From an uncultured Clostridia bacterium (GTDB taxonomy: Bacteria; Bacillota; Clostridia; Peptostreptococcales; Acidaminobacteraceae), in assembly GCA_937880545.1 (NCBI GenBank), contig CALFKA010000131.1, positions 1-18,032 on the forward strand: 18,032 nucleotides of DNA. Direction: 5' to 3'. The translations under genes and the position numbers were made by a program. Position 1 is the stretch's first letter. Every line of letters begins with the position of its first letter. Positions 11,643 to 18,032 of the stretch are shown here, piece by piece. The notes under the pieces are model-generated. The model was not told the DNA's origin. It searched no databases and saw nothing but the letters and a program-made list of their open reading frames with translations.

Positions 11643-14216
11643 GTGTATGACCAGTTCTCCGTCCTCCACATCAATCCTCGCCGTGTCTCCGTCAGCTATC
11701 GTGCCTCGGATGATTTCTCTGCCAAGAAGTGTCTCCACATGTCTTTGCAGATATCTCTTCATCGGCCTTGCGCCAAAGCGCACATCGAAGGAGTCATCGA
11801 TCACCAGCTCTTTCGCCTTCTCCGAAAGTTCCAATCGAATCTCTCTGTCATCGAGGCGCTCCTGAATATCGGCAAGGAGTAGGTCGACGATGGCGGACAT
11901 ATTGTCTCGGCTCAGCGGATGAAAGAGGATCACCTCATCGAGACGGTTGAGAAACTCCGGACGGAAGTAGTGATGAAGTTCCCCCATGACACTCGCTCGC
12001 ACGTCCTCAGTGATCTCTCCGTACTCCTCCATCGATTGTAAGAGCGACGCCGAGCCGATATTGCTTGTCATGATGATGATTGTATTCTTAAAGTCCACCG
12101 TCCTGCCCTGTGCATCGGTGATGCGCCCGTCGTCAAGGACCTGCAGGAGGACATTGAAGATATCTCTGTGAGCCTTTTCGATCTCATCAAAGAGGATGAC
12201 ACTGTAGGGATGGGTGCGTACTGCTTCACTGAGCTGGCCACCTTCTTCATAGCCGATATATCCCGGAGGCGCTCCGATCAGGCGGGAGACCGTGTGTTTT
12301 TCCATGTATTCACTCATGTCAATGCGGATCATCGCCTTCTCGGAGTCAAAGAGGATCTTTGCCACACTTCTCGCCAGCTCTGTCTTGCCGACACCGGTAG
12401 GTCCTAGGAATAAAAAGCTTCCGATCGGCTTCGAGGGATCTTTGACACCTCCTCGTGAGCGAAGTATCGCCTCGCTGACTCTTGATACTGCTTCTTCCTG
12501 CCCAATGACATGCTTGTGGAGTTCTTCATCGAGGTGAAGGAGTTTCTCCCTCTCCCCTTCGAGCAGTTTGTCGAGGGGGATCCCTGTCCACTTGCTGACG
12601 ATGCCGGCGATTTCTTCTTCTGTGACATTCTCTCTTAAGAGTTGATGCTCATCCTGACGCAGCTCTTCCTGGGCAGCCTTTAGTTCTTTTTGAAGTTTGG
12701 GAAGTTCTCCATAGCTAAGAGCCGCCACTCGTTCAAGGTCATATTCTCTCTGAGCGACATCGATGGCAAACTGTGTCTCCTCGATCTTCGCTTTGAGTTC
12801 GTTGACGTGTTCAATCGCCTTTTTCTGAGCATTCCACCTGCCCGAGAGTACATCCATCGTCTCTCGGAGTTCACTGATTTCTCTTGCGAGTTCTTCTCTG
12901 CGTTGAACGCTTCGTTCATCCGTTTCCTTTTTCAGTGCTTCTGCCTCGATCTCCTTCGTCATGATCTTTCGAGAGATGTCATCCATTTCCTGAGGCATGC
13001 TCTCGCGTTCGGTCTTGACCAGGGCGCACGCCTCATCGACGAGATCGATCGCTTTGTCCGGCAGGAAACGGTCGCTGATATAGCGCTCGGATAGCTTCAC
13101 TGCCGCTATTATCGCGGCATCCTGAATCGTCACTCCGTGGAACAGTTCGTAGCGCTCTTTGAGTCCGCGAAGGATCGTCACCGCCTCATCTTCTGACGGC
13201 TCAAGGATCATCACCGGCTGGAATCTTCGCTCCAGTGCTGCATCTTTTTCAATGTATTTTCGGTACTCTGCCAGTGTAGTGGCGCCAATCGTGTTCAGCT
13301 CCCCTCTGGCCAGCAGAGGTTTTAGCATATTGCCGGCATCCATCGCGCCTTCGCTCTTTCCCGCGCCGACAATGTTATGGAGCTCATCGATGAACATAAT
13401 AATCTGCCCATCACTTTGAGATACTTCATCGAGCACAGCTTTCAGGCGCTCTTCAAACTCGCCACGGTATTTTGCCCCGGCAACAAGCGCACCCATATCG
13501 AGTGCAAAGATGGTCTTATCAAGTAGAGAGTCGGGCACATCTCCTTTGACGATGCGCTGCGCCAGTCCTTCAGCAATGGCCGTCTTTCCGACCCCCGGCT
13601 CCCCGATCAGAACAGGATTGTTCTTCGTCTTTCGCGAGAGAATGCGGATGGCCCGGCGGATCTCTTCATCGCGGCCAATGACAGGATCAAGTTTGTTAGC
13701 AGCGGCCAGCGCTGTCAGGTCCTGACCATACTTCTCAAGTACGTTGTAGTGATCTTCCGGCGTGTCGCTGGTCACCCTACGCGTCCCTCTGATTTCTTTG
13801 AGTTCCAAACGGATCTTATCTGCCGTGACTCCAAAATTTTTCAGAAGACGTGCGACCTCTCCATCCATCTCTACTATGCTAAGTAGCAGATGCTCGACAC
13901 TGAGGAACTCATCCCCCATCTGCTTCGCCATTTTCTCCGCGCGCAGAAAGAGACGGTTGACTTCCTGGGATAAGTATACCGAGGCAGCCCCGCTTACTTT
14001 GCTTTTTCGACCTATGCGCCCTTCCAGATCTGAGCGGATAGCCGAGACTTCCGCACCACAAGATCGGAGCAGCTGACCCGTCAGCCCTTCCTGGTCATCA
14101 AGAAGCCCGAGCAGGAGATGCTCTATATCGATCTGTGGATTTCCATATTCTGAAGCGAGATAATTGGCCTGGTTGAGACCCTCCATCACGCTCTTTGTCA
14201 TTTTTTCATAATTCAT
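11634..14216 (-). CDS. clpB: ATP-dependent disaggregase ClpB
   Basis: An 860-residue Hsp100 protein that rescues aggregated proteins with DnaK. It has a double Clp-N repeat (about 1-145), a first AAA+ ring (Walker A GEPGVGKT 205-212, Walker B FIDE 275-278, pore loop KYRG near 249-252), a coiled-coil middle domain (about 395-525, needed for DnaK contact and separating ClpB from ClpC/ClpA), and a second AAA+ ring (GPTGVGKT 605-612, LFDE 675-678, pore loop GYIGYEEGG). A ClpP-binding loop is not expected in ClpB. The start is the ATG at 14214-14216 with GGAGG (14222-14226) 5 nt upstream; a GTG at 14232-14234 lies inside the CIRCE operator and is rejected. Single-gene unit with its own heat-shock promoter and terminator. 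Confidence 0.98.
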   Translation of the reverse strand: MNYEKMTKSVMEGLNQANYLASEYGNPQIDIEHLLLGLLDDQEGLTGQLLRSCGAEVSAIRSDLEGRIGRKSKVSGAASVYLSQEVNRLFLRAEKMAKQMGDEFLSVEHLLLSIVEMDGEVARLLKNFGVTADKIRLELKEIRGTRRVTSDTPEDHYNVLEKYGQDLTALAAANKLDPVIGRDEEIRRAIRILSRKTKNNPVLIGEPGVGKTAIAEGLAQRIVKGDVPDSLLDKTIFALDMGALVAGAKYRGEFEERLKAVLDEVSQSDGQIIMFIDELHNIVGAGKSEGAMDAGNMLKPLLARGELNTIGATTLAEYRKYIEKDAALERRFQPVMILEPSEDEAVTILRGLKERYELFHGVTIQDAAIIAAVKLSERYISDRFLPDKAIDLVDEACALVKTERESMPQEMDDISRKIMTKEIEAEALKKETDERSVQRREELAREISELRETMDVLSGRWNAQKKAIEHVNELKAKIEETQFAIDVAQREYDLERVAALSYGELPKLQKELKAAQEELRQDEHQLLRENVTEEEIAGIVSKWTGIPLDKLLEGEREKLLHLDEELHKHVIGQEEAVSRVSEAILRSRGGVKDPSKPIGSFLFLGPTGVGKTELARSVAKILFDSEKAMIRIDMSEYMEKHTVSRLIGAPPGYIGYEEGGQLSEAVRTHPYSVILFDEIEKAHRDIFNVLLQVLDDGRITDAQGRTVDFKNTIIIMTSNIGSASLLQSMEEYGEITEDVRASVMGELHHYFRPEFLNRLDEVILFHPLSRDNMSAIVDLLLADIQERLDDREIRLELSEKAKELVIDDSFDVRFGARPMKRYLQRHVETLLGREIIRGTIADGDTARIDVEDGELVIHRA

Positions 14217-14227
14217 CTTTTCCTCCG

Positions 14228-14254
14228 TTAGCACTCTCGCCTTATGAGTGCTAA
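14228..14254. promoter_or_regulatory. CIRCE operator (HrcA site) of clpB
   Basis: A perfect copy of the CIRCE inverted repeat, TTAGCACTC-N9-GAGTGCTAA, lies 2 bp upstream of the clpB ribosome site and 4 bp after the -10 box, covering the transcript start. HrcA binding here would block clpB transcription until heat or unfolded protein draws HrcA/GroEL away. Confidence 0.97.
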
Positions 14255-14257
14255 TTT

Positions 14258-14286
14258 ATTATACCCCTTCTATGGAGGATTAACAA
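14258..14286 (-). promoter_or_regulatory. Vegetative promoter of clpB
   Basis: TTGTTA (14281-14286) and a perfect TATAAT (14258-14263) with an ideal 17-bp spacer. CIRCE starts 3 bp downstream of the -10, so the promoter is strong but repressible. Confidence 0.92.
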
Positions 14287-14295
14287 GAGGGCAAG

Positions 14296-14316
14296 AAAAA
14301 GTTTTCAAATGAAAAC
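14296..14316 (-). terminator. Weak intrinsic terminator after the GyrI-like gene
   Basis: On the minus strand GTTTTC/GAAAAC (14301-14306 with 14311-14316, loop ATTT) is followed by TTTTTC. The stem is short and AT-rich but lies just after the GyrI-like gene and before the clpB promoter, as expected for a separator. Confidence 0.6.
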
Positions 14317-14363
14317 AATCCCCTCCTCCTATGAGAAAGGGACTGCCTGCTTTCAAAATGAAA

Positions 14364-15098
14364 TTATTCTTCCGGAGTTTCTTCTCCTTTGTCAGAAGGT
14401 GGCGCCACTTCGACATCCGTCACCCGAAGATCCCAACCCTCTAAGTCATCCTCCTCTTGCGAGCGATCAAAGAAATTTTGCTTTTCTTCTTCAAGAAGGG
14501 GAAGCCCTTGTGTATCAACAGACTCTGGTTCTTCTATAACTTCCACTTTTTCGTCGGAACCTTCTTCCTGCGCCTCTATTCCTTTAGGAACCAGCTCTTC
14601 TCTTAATACGGTATAATCGGTGGACAGAGCCGCTTCCTCCTCAGAGAGTATAGGGACGCATAGGTAGATGATGCTATCTTCCGGCTCTCTGTCATAATAA
14701 TGCGGCGTATACACCTCAAAGTCATAGTCGTCCGTCGGCTCAAAGCCGGCCTCGGGAAGGAGCTGCGAATAAATGTAATCAAACGTCTTGGGCACACCTT
14801 CCTTACCCCCCTTGTGAGGATAGACGACATAATCTTCATGCATCAGGTACCAGACTTCCATTCCCTCTGGAATATCCTGAATGCCTTCAATTTCTACTCC
14901 GACCAGATACTTGAGTTGGCCTTCTTTCACCGGCTCACTTAGAGCATAGAAGTCCGTCCCGGATGCCATATCGGAAAACTGATCAATGCGATCAAAAAAC
15001 TGATCCCACAGGTGGTTGATGGCTTCGGCCTTATTGTCTCCTCTGTAGGGGATGCCCAGAATCATCTTTCTGTCCATTCGAATGCGTTCTATTTCCAT
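14364..15098 (-). CDS. GyrI-like/AraC effector-binding domain protein with long acidic tail
   Basis: A 244-residue protein. Residues 1-151 match the GyrI-like small-molecule-binding fold (effector-binding domain of the AraC/BmrR kind): the start LGIPYRGDN, VGVEIEG (67-73), WYLMHEDYVVYPHKGG (83-98), FDYIYSQLLPEAGFEPTDDYDFEVY (106-130) and IIYLCVPI (143-150). There is no DNA-binding domain, so it is a stand-alone ligand binder. Residues 152-244 are very rich in Glu and Asp with almost no hydrophobic core, so probably disordered; this tail is not part of the family. The ATG has AGGAGG (15103-15108) 4 nt upstream. It is divergent from the PAP2 gene and separated from clpB by a terminator. Ligand and role are unknown. 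Confidence 0.8.
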   Translation of the reverse strand: MEIERIRMDRKMILGIPYRGDNKAEAINHLWDQFFDRIDQFSDMASGTDFYALSEPVKEGQLKYLVGVEIEGIQDIPEGMEVWYLMHEDYVVYPHKGGKEGVPKTFDYIYSQLLPEAGFEPTDDYDFEVYTPHYYDREPEDSIIYLCVPILSEEEAALSTDYTVLREELVPKGIEAQEEGSDEKVEVIEEPESVDTQGLPLLEEEKQNFFDRSQEEDDLEGWDLRVTDVEVAPPSDKGEETPEE

Positions 15099-15115
15099 CT
15101 TTCCTCCTCGCGCTT

Positions 15116-15121
15116 ATTATA
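15116..15121 (-). promoter_or_regulatory. Candidate -10 box for the GyrI-like gene
   Basis: A perfect TATAAT on the minus strand lies 7 bp upstream of the AGGAGG of the GyrI-like gene. No good -35 is seen 16-18 bp further up. If used, the leader would be only about 10 nt and begin at the ribosome site. Confidence 0.4.
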
Positions 15122-15186
15122 CATCATCCCTTTGATTTGTACTTTACCCATTTCTCGCTTCCTGTTACGATAATTTAGGAGGCTCT

Positions 15187-15819
15187 ATGAAAAGAAAACT
15201 TCTGATAATCAGCCTGATCCTCGCCGTTTTTGGCGCGTTATTTTATTTTTTGGAATGGGATGAACCGCTCCTTGCACTTATCGCTCATCTTCGCACGCCC
15301 GGCTTTACTTCGGCGATGCACATTGTGGCATTTCTCGGGACCGTGAAGTTCCTACTACCTCTCAACATCCTGATGATCATTCTTGAAGCGAAGAGAGATA
15401 AGTGGAAGTCTTTGCAAATTCCTCTTGGGACTCTCGCTACCTGGGTACTTAACTCCCTGATTAAAAATATCATTCGAAGAGAGCGCCCTGCCATCAGCCC
15501 GCTCGCTAAAGAATCGAGTCTGAGCTTTCCCAGCGGACACGCGATGGTCAACTCCTTCTTTATCATGAGTCTGGCGATCCGGTATTACCGCAAGAGACAA
15601 AAGTCCTTTGTCTTTGTGCTCGCCTCTCTCTATATCCTTCTGATGTGCTTCAATCGCCTCTACCTTGGCGTTCACTACCCGAGCGATGTCCTAATAGGCA
15701 GTAGTCTCGGACTCTTTCTGAGCGCGATCTTCATGCTCCGGGAGGTGGGAGAAACCCCTCAAAAATATGACGCGAGTACCAACCCTTCCGATGATAGTCC
15801 CGCTGATTCTTTATCGTAA
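15187..15819 (+). CDS. PAP2-family membrane phosphatase
   Basis: A 210-residue membrane phosphatase with about five to six helices. The three PAP2 signature motifs are present: KNIIRRERP (93-101), PSGH (115-118) and RLYLGVHYPSD (157-167) with His163 as nucleophile and His118 as acid. Such enzymes cleave phosphate from undecaprenyl pyrophosphate, phosphatidic acid or phosphatidylglycerol phosphate at the membrane; the substrate cannot be told here. AGGAGG (15177-15182) is 4 nt before the ATG. The domain ends near residue 183. The last 27 residues (LREVGETPQKYDASTNPS and on) form a hydrophilic tail encoded opposite the 3' end of the convergent GDPD gene. No terminator is seen after it. Confidence 0.92.
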   Translation: MKRKLLIISLILAVFGALFYFLEWDEPLLALIAHLRTPGFTSAMHIVAFLGTVKFLLPLNILMIILEAKRDKWKSLQIPLGTLATWVLNSLIKNIIRRERPAISPLAKESSLSFPSGHAMVNSFFIMSLAIRYYRKRQKSFVFVLASLYILLMCFNRLYLGVHYPSDVLIGSSLGLFLSAIFMLREVGETPQKYDASTNPSDDSPADSLS

Positions 15820-16561
15820 ATGAGAAGATCGGCACGCGAAAGATTTTAGCGTATAAAGTCAGAAATCTCCGTCCATACGGATGATAATAAGCAATAAAGT
15901 CCGGTCTTGAATAGACATTCCACAGAAGTCTGTCCGCTAGAAATCGTGACAGGCTTTTGTTTTCTCTGCACAGCCCACCACTCAGCTGACCGATCAATAC
16001 GTCGGGCGCTTTCTTTCTGAGCACCCGCAGGATCATGGGATCAAATGATTCGATCAAGTAGAGACCGGAATAGCTCTTCAATTCATCGAGCACCGCCTCA
16101 ACAAGTTGTTCTTTTCTTTTCGTCATCTTCAGTTCAATCAGAAGAGGCACTCTTCCTCTTACAGTGTCTAAGACTTCCCGAAAAGTAGGAAGGATTTCTT
16201 CCGTTTTCTCAAGAGGAACTCGGAGCTCCTCCAGCGTCATCTCTTCGACAACGCCCTCGATGTGACAGACCCGCCCCAGGGAGCTGTCGTGAAAGACCAC
16301 CGGTATGCCCTCTTGGCTTAGTTGTACATCGAATTCCATGCCGTAGCCCCGCTCCGCCGCGCGCGCAAAGGCGGTGAGGGAGTTCTCAGGTACTCCCGCT
16401 CCGTGAAGCCCTCGGTGAGCATAGTCCGTCTTTAGAAACAGCTCCATCTGTTTTCTTCTTTTGGTGTTCGGATGGATAAGCCAGGTGTAGAGAACGAGCA
16501 GACCCGCTACCAACTGAACCACCTTCTTTAGAACTTTACGCAATGGTATGCCTCTTTTCAC
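15731..16561 (-). CDS. Membrane-anchored glycerophosphodiester phosphodiesterase (GDPD) family protein
   Basis: A 276-residue protein with an N-terminal hydrophobic helix (about 13-30) and a GDPD TIM-barrel. Conserved catalytic and metal residues are visible: HRG (49-51), PENS (58-61), Glu76 and Asp78 in MEFDVQ, HD (91-92) and Glu143/Lys145 in LLIELK. It would hydrolyse glycerophosphodiesters to glycerol-3-phosphate and an alcohol; relatives act on phospholipid head groups or teichoic acid. The end IFEGFLPPPGA is the usual family C-terminus. The given start is GTG (16559-16561) with no clear ribosome site; a TTG at 16541-16543, 9 nt after AGAGG, is a plausible alternative and keeps the membrane helix. 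It overlaps the convergent PAP2 gene by 89 bp. Confidence 0.92.
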   Translation of the reverse strand: MKRGIPLRKVLKKVVQLVAGLLVLYTWLIHPNTKRRKQMELFLKTDYAHRGLHGAGVPENSLTAFARAAERGYGMEFDVQLSQEGIPVVFHDSSLGRVCHIEGVVEEMTLEELRVPLEKTEEILPTFREVLDTVRGRVPLLIELKMTKRKEQLVEAVLDELKSYSGLYLIESFDPMILRVLRKKAPDVLIGQLSGGLCRENKSLSRFLADRLLWNVYSRPDFIAYYHPYGRRFLTLYAKIFRVPIFSFTIKNQRDYHRKGWYSRHIFEGFLPPPGA

Positions 16562-16590
16562 GTATTCAGGTATCCAGACTTCTCATACCC

Positions 16591-16616
16591 AAAAAAAAGC
16601 CGCCCGCAGGCAGCTT
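16591..16616 (-). terminator. Intrinsic terminator after the truncated exported-protein gene
   Basis: On the minus strand an 8-bp stem with one G-U pair (16597-16604 with 16609-16616, loop TGCG) is followed by a run of T's (16591-16598). It lies 20 bp past the stop of the large unknown gene and just before the GDPD start. Confidence 0.9.
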
Positions 16617-16635
16617 GCATCGAATGACTGAAAAT

Positions 16636-17983
16636 CTATTCAGCGTCGCGATACATATCATAGATGACGGTGTAGTAGTTGTTGTAGTCGTCGGGGTCGG
16701 CGACGTACTGAACCAGAACAAAGCGATCCCGAACTCCCGGCGGGAAGAAAGCCGCGAAGTTGAACAAGTCGTCCTCTTCTTTGATATAGCGAAGAGGCTC
16801 GGCACCCGGCTCATGATCTCCTCGAATTTCATTCGACAAAATGCCGTAGTAATTGAACCCTTCCGGTGTATCCATATGGATTTCAAAGTGGCGATTATCC
16901 GCTTTGATGGCGTAGTGCATGAGTGTCTGCGCCTCACTATATATATCGAGCACTCGAATACCATAGTCAGAAATCACACCGATCGAGCCGACCACTTCAA
17001 AGGTGGTATCCAATAGGTATTGACTTCGGCCACTTGCTTCCTTGACCCATGCATCCCCACTCCACTTTCCATCCCAGATGATGCCGTCTTCTGTGTCATA
17101 TTCTGGATTAGCAAAGCCCATTTCACCCCAACTAAACGTATAGGTTTCATAGGGCAGCATCCCATCGATGTGATACAAGATAGGATCTATGACCAGGGTC
17201 GCTGGAAGGGCTCCGATTTCGTCCTGATAACTCTTCATCTCCACATATATGGATTCATCGAATCGAGTATTCTGGTCATCCTCTGTGTATAATTTTCCAA
17301 GAAAATGAATATTGGAAAGAGAAATCGTCTCGGTGTCAAGAGCTTGCACATCGGCGGAGAACTGAGGTCCCATGGTGTCGAGTTCGGGATAATCATTGAC
17401 ATCCACCACGTACAAGTGCATGGTCCCGTTTCCATCAAGATCAATCTCCGCTTCCCCGAAGAGACGGATATACTCATCAAACAAATACGCATATTCCCCG
17501 GCTAACTCACGGTTTGCCTCAGCATCATCTAACTGCAAAAAGCCGACCCATCCGCCGGCAAACTTCTTCTGCACGTCTGTTTTCGGCTGAGAGTCCAGGA
17601 TGTCAAAGACAGGTCCTTCTGAAGCAAAGAGCATGTTCTGGTCTCTATACTCAAACGTTCCATCGGGCTTTGGGTCAAGATATACCTTTTCTCCTCCGAG
17701 CATCAGGAATACACCTTCTTCATCTACATCCCAGACGGTATCCGTGTGGATGACCGGCATCGAGACTTCCTGATTCTCTCGAAAGACAAGCCACCCCGAC
17801 ATATCCGCGTCTCCGATTGGCTTACCTCCCGCTTCGATCATCGCAAAGGTCTTGCCTTCATAGGAAAGGACCGCATCCACCGCCTGCTTCACTTCATCTG
17901 AAAATGGGGATCCCAGCGTAGTCTCCGATGGTGTTTCCACTTGTGAAACCTCCGCAGGTGTCTCCGACACAGATGCTTCGGCA
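16636..17983 (-). CDS. Large exported or surface protein of unknown function, N-terminus missing
   Basis: About 449 residues up to the stop at 16636, with the true start lost: the frame stays open into the sequencing adapter beginning at 17984. The first visible part (EASVSETPAEVSQVETPSETTLGS) is a Ser/Thr/Pro/Glu-rich linker like those behind lipoprotein or signal peptides, so an exported protein is likely. The rest is acidic and rich in Tyr, Trp and Asp. It includes an EF-hand-like DLDGNGTMHLYVVD stretch and repeated beta-type segments. I do not recognise the family, and no catalytic motif is evident. The GTG at 17968-17970 is only an internal in-frame codon with no ribosome site. A strong terminator follows the gene. 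Confidence 0.8.
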
Positions 17984-18032
17984 AGATCGGAAGAGCGTCG
18001 TGTAGGGAAAGAGTGTAGATCTCGGTGGTCGC
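17984..18032. other. Illumina TruSeq adapter sequence (assembly artefact)
   Basis: From AGATCGGAAGAGC to the window end all 49 bases match the reverse complement of the TruSeq universal adapter as I know it. Read on the minus strand in the frame of the neighbouring gene it gives the familiar artefact peptide SFPTRRSSDL joined to LAEASV. This is not genomic DNA; the genome ends at about 17983. Confidence 0.97.

Noticed and set aside
14217..14234. GTG start for clpB six codons upstream
   Set aside because: It lies within the CIRCE operator and overlaps the ribosome site used by the ATG at 14214-14216.
14317..14363. Purine/pyrimidine-rich inverted repeat after the GyrI-like gene
   Set aside because: Pairing is imperfect and there is no T-run next to it; the AT-rich hairpin at 14296-14316 is a better terminator candidate.

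Overview
This 18 kb stretch looks like one assembly contig from an anaerobic member of the Bacillota, most likely a butyrate-type Clostridia or Tissierellia-like organism. The signs are consensus AGGAGG ribosome binding sites, frequent GTG/TTG starts, a lipoprotein metal transporter, a butyryl-CoA dehydrogenase-etfB-etfA operon with Rex-like operator sequences, and clpB under a perfect CIRCE element. There is no rRNA or other taxonomic marker, so the genus is open. The last 49 bases (17984-18032) are Illumina TruSeq adapter, not genome. The left edge lies inside a 24-bp tandem repeat. Both edges are therefore probably assembly ends, and the two outermost genes are incomplete.

Left block (1-3044): a zinc/manganese-binding lipoprotein gene (cut off in its His-rich loop) follows a YczE/YitT-like membrane protein gene on the minus strand. 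Divergent from them is a plus-strand pair, a DJ-1/PfpI-family protein and a DUF438-hemerythrin-PAS protein, closed by a bidirectional terminator. Metabolic block (3054-7396, minus): thiolase with its own terminator, then bcd-etfB-etfA from its own promoter, which carries Rex-like sites. These encode the first and last steps of the acetyl-CoA to butyryl-CoA route; crt and hbd are not in the window.

Middle block (7447-11559, minus): a YgjP/DUF45 metallopeptidase gene lies behind a well-formed cobalamin riboswitch with an intrinsic terminator. No terminator is visible between this gene and thiolase, so B12 could influence both. Upstream is a tightly packed SPFH / zinc-ribbon membrane protein / TPM-domain protein operon resembling ydjI-ydjG-ydjH of Bacillus subtilis, without pspA. 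Right block: clpB with a textbook promoter plus CIRCE; a GyrI-like effector-binding protein with a long acidic tail; a PAP2 phosphatase (plus) whose 3' end overlaps a convergent GDPD-family phosphodiesterase gene by 89 bp; and a large exported or surface protein of unknown function truncated by the adapter.

No CRISPR array, prophage, insertion sequence, tRNA or rRNA was found. The most unusual points are the placement of the cobalamin riboswitch, the SPFH/zinc-ribbon/TPM cassette, the overprinted PAP2 tail and the sequencing adapter. I did not find a convincing wholly new system.
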